A stretch of DNA of 64,000 bases from Gammaproteobacteria bacterium (GTDB lineage: Bacteria > Pseudomonadota > Gammaproteobacteria > Pseudomonadales > JAUIET01), in contig JAUIHW010000020.1 in NCBI GenBank assembly GCA_030431775.1, positions 1 to 64,000 on the forward strand. The letters are read 5' to 3'. Of this stretch, positions 1 through 9,142 are shown piece by piece. Below the pieces are notes generated by a model. That model was not told the DNA's origin, made no database searches, and was given only the letters and a program-made list of their open reading frames with translations. The position numbers and the translations under genes are program-made. The first letter of the stretch is position 1, and each line of letters opens with the position of its first letter.

Positions 1-1271
1 TGGCCCTTGAACTGAAGTCCAGTGGACGCGGTAGTGGTTCTGACATTCTGGTACTGGATAAAACCTCGATTTGCGCTGGCGCCTCCGGTATTGCCTGCGG
101 CGTTGTGCGAAACAATTATTTTCAGCCGGCAATGCGTGAACTAATGGCCCACAGTGTGGCCGTGTGGGAAAGCGATCCGCAAACCTACAGTTATCACCCT
201 GTCGGCTACATGCAGATCAGCTGCGAGAGCATGCACGCGGACATTGTCTCAATTCATGAGCAACAACAGGCAATCGGTTATGACTCAGTATTGATTGAGG
301 GGCAGCAGGATTGCCACCGTTACATGCGCTCACAGTTTGACGACTGGCAGGCCAGGGGCATTACCTCGGTACTGCATGAAAAGCCGGGCGGCTACGCCAA
401 TAACACCAAGGCCATATACGGTCTGGCCGGGAAAGCCGAAGCTGAAGGTGTGCGTATTGTTACCGGTGTTGAAGTTACCGGATTTGTGCGTGACAACGCC
501 GGCGCAGTCAGCACCGTGCAGACCGGCAAGGGCACCATTGACTGCGATTTTGTAGTGATCGCCCCAGGTCCATGGGTGCGCAGCTTCTGGCGGATGCTGG
601 ACTTGCCTGACTGCATTGAAGTCCGTAACCCGCTGACCGGAAAGCTGGCGCCCGATGTTCCCATGTGGGTGTACTGGTCCCTGCAGGAGGGTACGCTCGG
701 CGTGGACCCGCAACTGCAAAAGACCAATGCTGGAGAACCACCACCGGTCATCCATGTCGATAGCGACGCACCCTTGTTCTCGGATGTGGATGGCTCACTC
801 ATTACTGACAAAATGTGGGGCATTTACTACAAGCCGGATTTTCATTTCGACGGAATCCAGGGTGGCGAAGCCCCCTTTATTATCGACAAGCCCGCCGATG
901 AGGTTGCGGTCGATCCGTATGGTCACGAATCGCCTGATTTCATCGTTGGTGATGATTTTGCCCACCGCTGGGTATCTGCATTGGCACACTGCCAGAAGCG
1001 CTTCTCTGGAACCATGCCAAAGTATCGAAATGAACCATCGGGCGGAATCGGTGCGTTTACTCCAGATAGCTTCCCAGTGTTTGATGTCTTTCAGCAGAAC
1101 TGTTTCATCATTGCGGATTCCAACCATGGATTCAAAATGCTGGGAGTGGGTAAACTGGTCGCTGAGGAGATCATTGGGAGACCCAACGGGTTGTTGGAAC
1201 CATTCCGATTCAAACGTTACGCTGAGGGTAAGCTGCATCCGGTCTCCAACAGCCCTTTTCCCTGGAGTTAG
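1..1271 (+). CDS. FAD-dependent oxidoreductase, DAO family (5' end cut by window)
   Basis: The open frame runs in from the window edge, so the N-terminal dinucleotide-binding glycine motif is missing. The visible part starts at the end of the first beta-alpha-beta unit (LVLDKTSICAGASG, the usual Glu/Asp-then-GASG pattern of DadA/SoxB-like flavoproteins) and ends with a typical C-terminal FAD-contact segment, DSNHGFKMLGVGKLVAEEI. The family oxidises amino acids or N-methylated amines with flavin. Its position beside a betaine/sarcosine cluster makes an N-methyl amine such as dimethylglycine a reasonable substrate, but that is inference from context. It reads toward the acyl-CoA ligase gene with a 145-base gap. 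An internal GTG at 105 should not be taken as the start, because coding-quality sequence continues upstream of it. Confidence 0.85.
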   Translation, partial: ALELKSSGRGSGSDILVLDKTSICAGASGIACGVVRNNYFQPAMRELMAHSVAVWESDPQTYSYHPVGYMQISCESMHADIVSIHEQQQAIGYDSVLIEGQQDCHRYMRSQFDDWQARGITSVLHEKPGGYANNTKAIYGLAGKAEAEGVRIVTGVEVTGFVRDNAGAVSTVQTGKGTIDCDFVVIAPGPWVRSFWRMLDLPDCIEVRNPLTGKLAPDVPMWVYWSLQEGTLGVDPQLQKTNAGEPPPVIHVDSDAPLFSDVDGSLITDKMWGIYYKPDFHFDGIQGGEAPFIIDKPADEVAVDPYGHESPDFIVGDDFAHRWVSALAHCQKRFSGTMPKYRNEPSGGIGAFTPDSFPVFDVFQQNCFIIADSNHGFKMLGVGKLVAEEIIGRPNGLLEPFRFKRYAEGKLHPVSNSPFPWS

Positions 1272-1416
1272 CTAGGTAATTATCCGAAAACGTAGATATT
1301 CCCTAATAAACGCGTCATTTCTTCCCATCTCTATTGCACGGGCAGTAATGGTATGATTCGGCTATTTCCGACGGCCTGACAGGATCGGGAAACGAATCAT
1401 CAGGACAGATAGTTTT

Positions 1417-3018
1417 ATGGAGTTGAGCGAATCCCTATTCCCCGCGCAGAATGACAACCCTTTGTTGCGTTTGAGCATCGGCGAGCTTTTACAGCAAACT
1501 GCGCAGAACATAGCAAATGAAATTGCACTGATTGAAATACTGAATGACGGTAGCCGCGGTCGCTGTTGGAGCTACCAGGAGTTACTGCAAGACGCTACTT
1601 ACCTCGCGGTTGCGCTCAATAAGCGTTTTAAGCCAGGCCAGAGGATTACTGTTTGGGCAGATAACCAGCCGGAAAACATGCTATGCCAATACGCTGCCGC
1701 TCTGGCGGGCCTGGTATTGGTGACCGCGAACCCCAGCTACCAGGTGGCCGAGCTGCGCTATGTTCTGGAAAATTCCGAATCCAGCGCTTTATTGTTTCTC
1801 GATAGTGAGCACAGCGACTTGGCCTCTATTGCGGCGCAGGCCAGTGAAGGCCTGCCGCAATTACACGAAGTCATCGACCTGCTGGCCTTCCCGTTGGACA
1901 AAACCGAAACGGCTAGTGCGCTGCCTACAGTAGAAGCGGAGTCCGCCGCACAAATTCATTACACTTCAGGAACCACTGGTCACCCCAAAGGTGCAGTGCT
2001 GTCACACGCTGGGCTAATCAACAATGCCCGCTTTTTTATTGACCGCCTTGGTTTGCAGCAGTCCTCCGTTTGGGCAAACGTCATGCCCTTGTACCATACC
2101 AGTGGCTGCGTGTTGGGTGTTCTCGGTTGCCTGCAGGCGGGCTGCCGAATGCTGTTACTTTCGCACAGCGATGACCCGGAGTATTTTTGTCGTGTTGTGG
2201 CGCGCGAACAAGCCACGGCCTCCTTCACTGTGCCCAGCATGCTAAGTGGAATTGTGGATTTGGTCCAGCAGCAACGCGCGGAAAAACCTAGTAGTCTGGA
2301 GGTAATGGTGTGTGGTGGAGCACAGGTAGCGCCGAAGCTGGTAGAACGGGTGCAGCAACATCTGCAATGCCTTGCGGTTACCACTTATGGCCAAACCGAA
2401 GCCTCCTCGGTCATTACGCAGCACTCCCTGACAGAGCCTGCCGATGCGCTGCGCTTTAGTGTTGGGCGGCCCTTGCCTCACACGGCGCTGTCCATTCGCG
2501 GTATCAAAGACAATCAGGTAGTCGGAACCAATGAAGTCGGTGAGGTCTGCGTAAAAGGCGAATCGGTCATGCTGGGTTACCTTAATGACGACGCCGCAAC
2601 ACGGGACACCATAGACAATGACGGCTGGCTGCACACCGGTGACCTGGGAGCCATGAGCAAAGATGGCTACCTGCGCATAACCGGGCGCATCAAGGAAATG
2701 ATCATTCGTGGTGGTGCCAATTTTTACCCGGCCGAGATCGAAAAAGTATTGCTCGAGCACCCGAAAGTGAGTGACGTGGCTGTGCTCGGCATTCCTGATG
2801 CCACCTGGGGTGAGGCGATCGCCTGTTTTGTACAACCTGAGGCAGACGAGGCCTTACTCGCACAAGAGTTGCATGACTATTGTCTGCAACGCCTTTCCGC
2901 TGCCAAGACTCCCGGAGTTTGGGTTCAGCTGAATGCACTGCCGTTGGCCGAATCCGGCGAGGTTCAGAAATTCAAACTGCGAGAGCGATACCTGGCTGGT
3001 GCCTATCAACCCTTGTAA
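1417..3018 (+). CDS. AMP-forming acyl-CoA synthetase / ligase
   Basis: A 533-residue ANL-superfamily enzyme that would activate a carboxylic acid as acyl-AMP and then pass it to CoA. Visible signatures are the phosphate-binding loop YTSGTTGHPKGAVLSH, the adenine-binding YGQTEASS, the hinge WLHTGDLG and the C-terminal GRIKEMIIRGGANFYPAEIE segment. The length is normal for the family. The substrate cannot be read from sequence; CaiC-like betainyl ligases and short- or medium-chain acyl ligases share these motifs, and the quaternary-amine neighbourhood keeps a carnitine- or betaine-type acid possible. The LysR gene follows after eight bases, so the two are probably co-transcribed. Confidence 0.9.
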   Translation: MELSESLFPAQNDNPLLRLSIGELLQQTAQNIANEIALIEILNDGSRGRCWSYQELLQDATYLAVALNKRFKPGQRITVWADNQPENMLCQYAAALAGLVLVTANPSYQVAELRYVLENSESSALLFLDSEHSDLASIAAQASEGLPQLHEVIDLLAFPLDKTETASALPTVEAESAAQIHYTSGTTGHPKGAVLSHAGLINNARFFIDRLGLQQSSVWANVMPLYHTSGCVLGVLGCLQAGCRMLLLSHSDDPEYFCRVVAREQATASFTVPSMLSGIVDLVQQQRAEKPSSLEVMVCGGAQVAPKLVERVQQHLQCLAVTTYGQTEASSVITQHSLTEPADALRFSVGRPLPHTALSIRGIKDNQVVGTNEVGEVCVKGESVMLGYLNDDAATRDTIDNDGWLHTGDLGAMSKDGYLRITGRIKEMIIRGGANFYPAEIEKVLLEHPKVSDVAVLGIPDATWGEAIACFVQPEADEALLAQELHDYCLQRLSAAKTPGVWVQLNALPLAESGEVQKFKLRERYLAGAYQPL

Positions 3019-3026
3019 TTCGTTAG

Positions 3027-4004
3027 ATGATAAATGATAAAAACATCGAGTTCGGAGCCCTTAAAGTCTTTTCAGTTGTTGCAGAATCGGAAACTCTGAC
3101 AGCCGCGGCAAACCGACTGGGGATTACCCAGTCCGCGGTGTCGCAAACGATCAAGCAACTCGAATCGCATACCGGTGCGCAGCTGGTGGTCCGCAGTACC
3201 CGGCCAATCAAGCTGACTACCAGCGGTGAGATTTTGAATGATTACGCGCAGCAGATACTGGAGCATACCCGCAGTATGCTGGCGGATATTCAAATGCAGA
3301 GCGAGCACCACCTGCGCCAATTGAACATCGGCATGATCGACTCGTTTGCCGATATCGCGGGCGAACAACTAATTCGGGCCATCAGCAACCTGGCCTCGAG
3401 AATTTCCCTGCGCACCGGTTTGGCAAGCCCGCTGACTGATGCGTTGCTACACCGCGATATTGATATCCTGATCAGCAGTGATAGCTTTGAGGAGCATGCG
3501 GATATTTACACATTGCCTTTGCTTCGTGACCCGTTTGTATTGTTGGCGAACAGCGAGCATTGGGAATCCGGCGACAAAACGGCGGACTGGCTGGCAGCCA
3601 ATGTACCCTTTATCCATTATTCTCGTGCCACACGCATTGGTCGACTGGTAGATGTCGTAGCCCGGCGCTTGCACCTGCAGCTGAACACCCAATTTGAATT
3701 GGATAGTACCCAGACTTTATTGCGTTTCGTGCAGGCCGGTCATGGCTGGGCAATCGTTACCGGGCTAGGCCTTGCACGCTATCCGCAGCTGCTGACAGGT
3801 TGCCATATTGCCCCCATCAACAGAGGTGCTCACGCTCGCTACCTCACGCTGCAGTACCGCGACGAAGACCTCGGAGGGCGGCCGACCAAGATCGCACGGC
3901 TGTGTCGGACCCTATTTGACGATGAAGTTGTGCCGCAACTGTGCGAGCGCGCACCATGGATGAAAGAGGAAGCGTACTCAATTACTGAAATGCCGCTTAT
4001 TTAG
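3027..4004 (+). CDS. LysR-family transcriptional regulator
   Basis: A 325-residue LysR-type regulator. The N-terminal winged helix-turn-helix is clear at about residues 10-68 (FSVVAESETLTAAANRLG, then ITQSAVSQTIKQLE), followed by a substrate-binding effector domain. It lies eight bases behind the acyl-CoA ligase and its 3' end overlaps the convergent Rieske oxygenase gene by eight bases. LysR proteins usually control adjacent or divergent genes, so the ligase, the upstream flavoprotein or the oxygenase are the candidate targets. The inducer is not predictable from sequence. Confidence 0.92.
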   Translation: MINDKNIEFGALKVFSVVAESETLTAAANRLGITQSAVSQTIKQLESHTGAQLVVRSTRPIKLTTSGEILNDYAQQILEHTRSMLADIQMQSEHHLRQLNIGMIDSFADIAGEQLIRAISNLASRISLRTGLASPLTDALLHRDIDILISSDSFEEHADIYTLPLLRDPFVLLANSEHWESGDKTADWLAANVPFIHYSRATRIGRLVDVVARRLHLQLNTQFELDSTQTLLRFVQAGHGWAIVTGLGLARYPQLLTGCHIAPINRGAHARYLTLQYRDEDLGGRPTKIARLCRTLFDDEVVPQLCERAPWMKEEAYSITEMPLI

Positions 4005-5196
4005 CCCCGGAATGAGTTTTGTACTGCTGAGCTACCCAGGAATGAAAATGGTGAGTCGGGCCATCAAGCACCGGCGAAAAAACGCCACCTGTAAAACCCG
4101 GTGACTCACGACCGGCCTGCATACCTTCCACGGCGAATACATCTTCCGAAAAGACGACCCGCCAGCTTTCCAACACCGCCCAGCGGCAGGCTGAATATTC
4201 TCTGCTACCCGCTTCCTCACCCACGTAGTACAGTTCCAGCTTTTCCAGAGTTCTGTTTTCCGCCAGCGGCTGCAGAATAATGGCAAACGCGTGATCAACC
4301 TGAACACCTAATAACACATTCGGGTATAGGGAAATGTACTCGCCCTGGCGTGCCTTATCGGCTGGCCATTGGGTAAATTGTGGCAGGCTTGTTCCAGCCA
4401 CTTCTGACAGCGAATAATTGTAGGTTCCCTGCCCGGACATTTGTTCAGACAACACGATATTGAAATGCTGGTCCAGCGGAGAATAGGAATTCAATGCAGG
4501 ATGTACCCAGGGCAGGTGATAGGCCTCGCAGTAATTCTCAACCGCCAGTTTCCAGTTGGCTTCAATTTCCAGTTCCATGCTACTGTCGGTTTCGGCAAGT
4601 TGCAGTTGCGCCAGCCCAGCATCGCCTACATAGCCTGACCAGCGCTCAACCAGCGGGGCAATAAACTGTTCAAATTCCTCAGCATTACCTGAAAGATTGA
4701 CGAATACCATATTCAACCAGACTGCACTTCGAACTTCTCGTAAATTATGCTGGGCGCAATTGAAGCCTTCAACCTTGTGCACGCCGATGCCGCCAATATG
4801 CGGCGTGCCCTTCAACCTACCATTCAGGTCGTACGTCCAGGAGTGATAGCGGCAGCGAATTGAGCCCTCAATTTTGGCCGCCTCCTTGACCAGGGGCATC
4901 CCGCGGTGACTGCAAACATTGTGAAAAACATGATATTCGCCCTGGCGATTTCGCACTACGGCCAGCGGCAAACCCATAAAGTCAACTGGTATCGCAAAGG
5001 AATCCAAAGGTAATTCACTGGTAAATGCAATCGCCGCCCAAGTATTGGCCATAACATGATCGCGTTCAAACTCAAACAGAGCCGGGTCTGTATAGGCTGC
5101 GTTTGGCATACCAACGGCTTGAGAAATCGGTTGGATTACGGCGTCCAGTTCCGTAACGGGAATACACTGAGCTGATCGCTGCGTGTTCATTAGCAT
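3997..5196 (-). CDS. Rieske non-heme iron oxygenase, glycine-betaine/quaternary-amine type
   Basis: A 399-residue oxygenase large subunit. The Rieske [2Fe-2S] motif is C95-x-H97 ... C115-x2-H118, and the catalytic mononuclear iron segment is ENYCEAYHLPWVHPAL. Family knowledge places such proteins with GbcA (glycine betaine to dimethylglycine plus formaldehyde), choline monooxygenase and related N-demethylases. It lies 21 bases behind soxG at the end of the sarcosine oxidase gene run, which favours glycine betaine or another N-methylated amine. A second ATG two codons in (5190) is better spaced from the AGAGG sequence. No reductase gene (GbcB-like) is adjacent, so electrons must come from a protein encoded elsewhere. 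The 3' end overlaps the convergent LysR gene. Confidence 0.85.
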   Translation of the reverse strand: MLMNTQRSAQCIPVTELDAVIQPISQAVGMPNAAYTDPALFEFERDHVMANTWAAIAFTSELPLDSFAIPVDFMGLPLAVVRNRQGEYHVFHNVCSHRGMPLVKEAAKIEGSIRCRYHSWTYDLNGRLKGTPHIGGIGVHKVEGFNCAQHNLREVRSAVWLNMVFVNLSGNAEEFEQFIAPLVERWSGYVGDAGLAQLQLAETDSSMELEIEANWKLAVENYCEAYHLPWVHPALNSYSPLDQHFNIVLSEQMSGQGTYNYSLSEVAGTSLPQFTQWPADKARQGEYISLYPNVLLGVQVDHAFAIILQPLAENRTLEKLELYYVGEEAGSREYSACRWAVLESWRVVFSEDVFAVEGMQAGRESPGFTGGVFSPVLDGPTHHFHSWVAQQYKTHSGAK

Positions 5197-5217
5197 TTGC
5201 CTCTGGTACTGTCGTTT

Positions 5218-5820
5218 CTAGTCCGAAACAGCTTGCGCTGAAAACCCGTATTCGCAGGCAGCATCTGCCAGCCAATAATAGATGTAGTCGGCAAAAGAAC
5301 GCCGTATTACCAGCTCATACTGTTGCGCAGACCGCTTCGCAATTAAAGCGGTTGCCTTGGCAAAATTGGTCTGGACGCATTTGCCGACGGGAAAACAGTC
5401 CGGGTGTACATCGTAAACGCAGGCTTTTTGCAGCAGTTGCTGGACCGCATCACCCGAGAGCAGCAGTAAGGTCTGACCGCCACTGACATCAACGACCGAG
5501 CAATGCCCCGCGTAATGGCCTAGGAATGCGTGTTGCTTAGTGGCGAGCTGTGAATAGTCGACAATTGCTAACCACTCATCCGGTGCGAGCCAATATATTG
5601 TTACCTTGTCGCGGCTTGTGAAACTCAGCGGTTCACCTGGCAACCCAACACCAAAAGCTTTATTCACGGCGGCCTGAAATTCATCATCAAGTGCATTGCC
5701 TTTGATATTGATATGGCCTTTCAGTGAATCTTCCAGCAGAGTGATGCCGACCTTATGCGGTTTAACTTCGGTCTGGAGCAGGCAGTGATGCAACGGTAAC
5801 TGGACATAGGGTTCAGACAT
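5218..5820 (-). CDS. soxG: Sarcosine oxidase gamma subunit
   Basis: A 200-residue protein fitting the small SoxG subunit of heterotetrameric sarcosine oxidase, which resembles a folate-binding GcvT-like half domain and contacts SoxA. I place the start at 5820 (ATG of MSEPYVQLPLHH), where ATGTCTGA overlaps the soxA stop by eight bases; a longer frame runs further upstream but lies wholly inside soxA. The subunit has no known catalytic residues. Position in the order soxB-soxD-soxA-soxG supports the assignment more strongly than sequence motifs do. Confidence 0.88.
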   Translation of the reverse strand: MSEPYVQLPLHHCLLQTEVKPHKVGITLLEDSLKGHINIKGNALDDEFQAAVNKAFGVGLPGEPLSFTSRDKVTIYWLAPDEWLAIVDYSQLATKQHAFLGHYAGHCSVVDVSGGQTLLLLSGDAVQQLLQKACVYDVHPDCFPVGKCVQTNFAKATALIAKRSAQQYELVIRRSFADYIYYWLADAACEYGFSAQAVSD

Positions 5821-8800
5821 TCTGACGCTCCCCGGAAGGATCATAAAATACCGATGGTACGATTTTGGCGGCCACGGTTTGTCCATCCGCGAGGGGACAG
5901 TAAACCGTATCACCCATGCGACTTAGCCCGGCTTTCACAACAGCAAGGGCAATCGAATGGCCGAGTATGGGGCTGAAATAGCTGGAGGTTACATGTCCTT
6001 GCATTCTCATCGGTATGGTTTCGTTTAACGAGTTTACGATTTGAGCGCCTTCGGGTAATACAGTCGCTGCGTCCTGTGTTCGCAAACCAACCAATTGCTT
6101 ACGATTCCCTTTCGTCGTGTCGCTGCGCTCCAGTGATCGCTTGCCAATGAAACTGAATGCCTTGTTTCTGTTGACGGCCCAGCCCATGTTCATGTCATCA
6201 GGGGTCATCGACCCGTCAGTATCCTGCCCGCAAATGATAAAGCCTTTTTCCGCTCGCAGTACGTGCATGGCTTCCGTCCCGTAGGGCGTGATATCGAACT
6301 CTTTGCCGGCTGCGTAAACCGCTTCCCATATGTACCGGCCGAAGTGTGCTGGAACATTGATTTCGTAAGTCAATTCACCGGTAAAACTGATACGGAACAC
6401 GCGCGCTGCCAGGCCGGCCACAGTGCCGGCACGCCAATCCATGAACTTGAATTCAGCGGGCGTGAGATCTATATCAGTCCCCAGCCGTTCCAGCACCTGC
6501 CGTGCTTTGGGTCCACTAACCGTGGTAGTTGCCCAATGGTCGGTAACGGATGTGAAATACACTTGGAGTTCAGGCCACTCAGTCTGTGCCCAGAGTTCGA
6601 GCCAGCTAAGCACCGCCGCTGCACCACCGGTCGTGGTAAACATCAGATAGTGATTGTCACCAAGGCAGGCGGTTACACCGTCATCAAAGATCATACCGTC
6701 TTCTTTCAACATCAAGCCGTAGCGGCAGCGACCTGGTTCCAGCTTCAAGAACGAATTGCTGTAAATGCGGGTAATAAACTCCGCCGCATCCGGGCCCTGT
6801 ATGTCGATTTTACCCAGAGTTGATGCGTCTAACATACCTGCACTGTTCCGAACGGCAAGACATTCACGATTGACCGCTTCGAGCATGGTCTCACCAGCCT
6901 GCGGATAGTACCAGGGGCGCTTCCACTGGCCGACATTCTCCCACTTTGCTCCGTGTCTTTCATGCCATCGATGCATAGCCGTATAACGTTCCGGGTCCAG
7001 CAGCTCGCCGACATCTCGCCCTGCAATTGCTCCGAAGGTGGTTGGCGTGTATGCCGGGCGAAAAACCGTGGTGCCGGTATCGGCAATGCTTTTCCCGAGG
7101 GCGTTCGCTAGAATCGCCATACCGTTAATATTGCCCAGCTTGCCCTGGTCCGTACCAAAACCCAGTGCCGTATAACGCTTGGTATGTTCAATCGACTGAT
7201 AGCCTTCGCGCGCAGCCAGTTCAATTGCAGCGGCTGTTACATCCAGTTGCTGATCAACAAATTGCTTGGGGGCACGGCTGGTAGGCATTTCATGCGGTAA
7301 CAGAAATACAGCCTGCTGAGCACTCTCGATCGTTTCCTTGATATTAACTACAGGGGATTCCAGATCAACGCTATCGAAACCGCCCGCCCGTGCGGCGGCT
7401 TGCCCGGCGAGATAGCCCTGGGAAATACAGGCTTTCAGATTCCACTCACCATTGCTCGCTCCGACCGCCAAAAAATTCTGCAGAGAGTTACCAGGAACAA
7501 AGGCGCCTTTTTCATCATCCCAACGTGGCTTGTTTCCAGTGTGCGAGCTCAGATGAACCACGGGGCTCCAACCGCCCGAACTGGCAATCAAGTCACACTC
7601 CAACTCCTGTATGGCACCTGTGATGGACTGGCCATCCGCACTGAGAGAAGCGATTCGGGCACCGGCTACGGCTTTGCCACCTTTGGCCTCTACCAGTCCG
7701 TAGCCGCGATAAACCTTAATATTGGCCGCTTCTGCTGCTTTCGGCAGACTGCCGTTGCTACCCGGACGGGTATCCAGCACAGCAACCACCTCGCGTCCGG
7801 CGGTCTGCCAGTCAAGTGCGGCCTGATAGGCGGAATCATTATTGGTCACCAAAAGCAGCCGCCGGCCCGGAGCCACTGCCCAGCGATTGAGGTAGGCCTG
7901 AACCGCCGAGGCGAGCATAACGCCAGGCAGATCATTATTGGCAAACACCAACGGGCGTTCAATCGCTCCGCTGGCTAGAATGACCTGCCTGGCTCGAATC
8001 CGATGTAAACGTTGGCGACTTGCCGACGTTGCAGAAAGCCCCAGGTGATCGGTTCGGCGTTCCACAGCCGCGACAAAATTATGGTCGAAATACCCGAAAG
8101 CCGTCGTGCGGGTTAACACCGTTACCCTCGCGTGGCCCTGCAGTTCGGATATCTGGCCGGCTACCCAATCGAGAGCCGGCATACCGTTAACCTCAGAATG
8201 AGAGGCCAGCAACATGCCGCCGAGCTGAGTCTGCTCATCCAGAATGATCACTCGGGCGCCCGCGTTGGCGGCAGCACGGGCGGCTTGTATTCCTGCCACT
8301 CCGCCGCCGACAACTAGCACATCGCAATGTTGATGGAGCTTGTCATAAATGTCAGGATCAGCTGTGTCAGGCGCTTTGCCCAGGCCAGCGGCCTTGCGAA
8401 TGAAATGTTCATAGGCCATCCAGAAGCGCCTAGGCCACATGAAAGTCTTGTAGTAAAAACCCGGTGGCAGCAGCCTACCAACCAAGCCAAACAAACTGGT
8501 GAGGTCCAAATCAAGGCTCGGCCAGCCCGACACGCTGCACGCCTCCAATCCGTCGTACAGTTCAACCTGAGTGGCTCTCAGGTTCGGCACTGTTTCACCG
8601 CCGCGACCAAGTTGAATTATGGCATTCGGTTCTTCTGCCCCGAAGCCAACGATCCCACGCGGACGACCATATTTAAAACTCCGGGCAACAAGCTTCACTC
8701 CATTGGCCAGCAACGCGGAGGCTAGAGTATCGCCCTGGTAGCCGAGATAGGCGGTACCGTTGAAGGTAAATTGCAGTGGTCGGCCACGATCAATCAGTCC

Positions 8801-8827
8801 GCCCTGGTCAAGTCGATTCGGCTGCAT
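5813..8827 (-). CDS. soxA: Sarcosine oxidase alpha subunit
   Basis: A 1004-residue protein with the full SoxA architecture: an N-terminal 2Fe-2S-ferredoxin-like fold (about residues 1-100), an FAD/NAD-binding region starting at VLVVGGGVAGIQAARAA (near residue 170), and a C-terminal aminomethyltransferase (GcvT-like) half that binds tetrahydrofolate. In the complex it receives the methylene group removed from sarcosine and yields glycine plus 5,10-methylene-THF, with hydrogen peroxide from SoxB. The start overlaps the soxD stop as TGATG and the stop overlaps soxG, so translation is probably coupled across the operon. Length is normal for SoxA. Confidence 0.96.
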   Translation of the reverse strand: MQPNRLDQGGLIDRGRPLQFTFNGTAYLGYQGDTLASALLANGVKLVARSFKYGRPRGIVGFGAEEPNAIIQLGRGGETVPNLRATQVELYDGLEACSVSGWPSLDLDLTSLFGLVGRLLPPGFYYKTFMWPRRFWMAYEHFIRKAAGLGKAPDTADPDIYDKLHQHCDVLVVGGGVAGIQAARAAANAGARVIILDEQTQLGGMLLASHSEVNGMPALDWVAGQISELQGHARVTVLTRTTAFGYFDHNFVAAVERRTDHLGLSATSASRQRLHRIRARQVILASGAIERPLVFANNDLPGVMLASAVQAYLNRWAVAPGRRLLLVTNNDSAYQAALDWQTAGREVVAVLDTRPGSNGSLPKAAEAANIKVYRGYGLVEAKGGKAVAGARIASLSADGQSITGAIQELECDLIASSGGWSPVVHLSSHTGNKPRWDDEKGAFVPGNSLQNFLAVGASNGEWNLKACISQGYLAGQAAARAGGFDSVDLESPVVNIKETIESAQQAVFLLPHEMPTSRAPKQFVDQQLDVTAAAIELAAREGYQSIEHTKRYTALGFGTDQGKLGNINGMAILANALGKSIADTGTTVFRPAYTPTTFGAIAGRDVGELLDPERYTAMHRWHERHGAKWENVGQWKRPWYYPQAGETMLEAVNRECLAVRNSAGMLDASTLGKIDIQGPDAAEFITRIYSNSFLKLEPGRCRYGLMLKEDGMIFDDGVTACLGDNHYLMFTTTGGAAAVLSWLELWAQTEWPELQVYFTSVTDHWATTTVSGPKARQVLERLGTDIDLTPAEFKFMDWRAGTVAGLAARVFRISFTGELTYEINVPAHFGRYIWEAVYAAGKEFDITPYGTEAMHVLRAEKGFIICGQDTDGSMTPDDMNMGWAVNRNKAFSFIGKRSLERSDTTKGNRKQLVGLRTQDAATVLPEGAQIVNSLNETIPMRMQGHVTSSYFSPILGHSIALAVVKAGLSRMGDTVYCPLADGQTVAAKIVPSVFYDPSGERQNV

Positions 8828-9132
8828 CAGTCAGTGCTCCCTAGAGCAGCGTCGGTCATCTTTGAGGGCTGGCTCCCGATCGGATAAGTTTCATGAATTT
8901 CGTAGCTGACTGTATCGCGAACTACATTGAAGTAACGCCGGCAGGCCACCGTGTGCTGCCACATCTCGCAATGCAAGCCGCGTGGATTCTTGCGAAAGAA
9001 TAGATAATCCCCCCACTCCTCGTCGCTGAGAGCTTCGGGATTGTCAGGGCGCTTTATATGCGCTTCACCAGAATAGGAAAACTCCTCTTCTTCACGCATT
9101 TCCCGGCAATACGGACAGTATATTTGCAACAT
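8827..9132 (-). CDS. soxD: Sarcosine oxidase delta subunit (zinc-binding)
   Basis: A 101-residue protein with the SoxD zinc site visible as C6-P-Y-C9 near the N-terminus and H60 with C64 further on (QHTVACRRYF). In the known heterotetramer the delta subunit is a small structural zinc protein that stabilises the complex. It lies ten bases behind soxB and overlaps the soxA start, which is the classical soxBDAG order. Confidence 0.95.
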   Translation of the reverse strand: MLQIYCPYCREMREEEEFSYSGEAHIKRPDNPEALSDEEWGDYLFFRKNPRGLHCEMWQHTVACRRYFNVVRDTVSYEIHETYPIGSQPSKMTDAALGSTD

Positions 9133-9142
9133 GAAGTACCCC

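Noticed and set aside
5820-5913. Longer soxG start
   Set aside because: It would overlap soxA by about 100 bases; the ATG at 5820 gives an eight-base coupled overlap.
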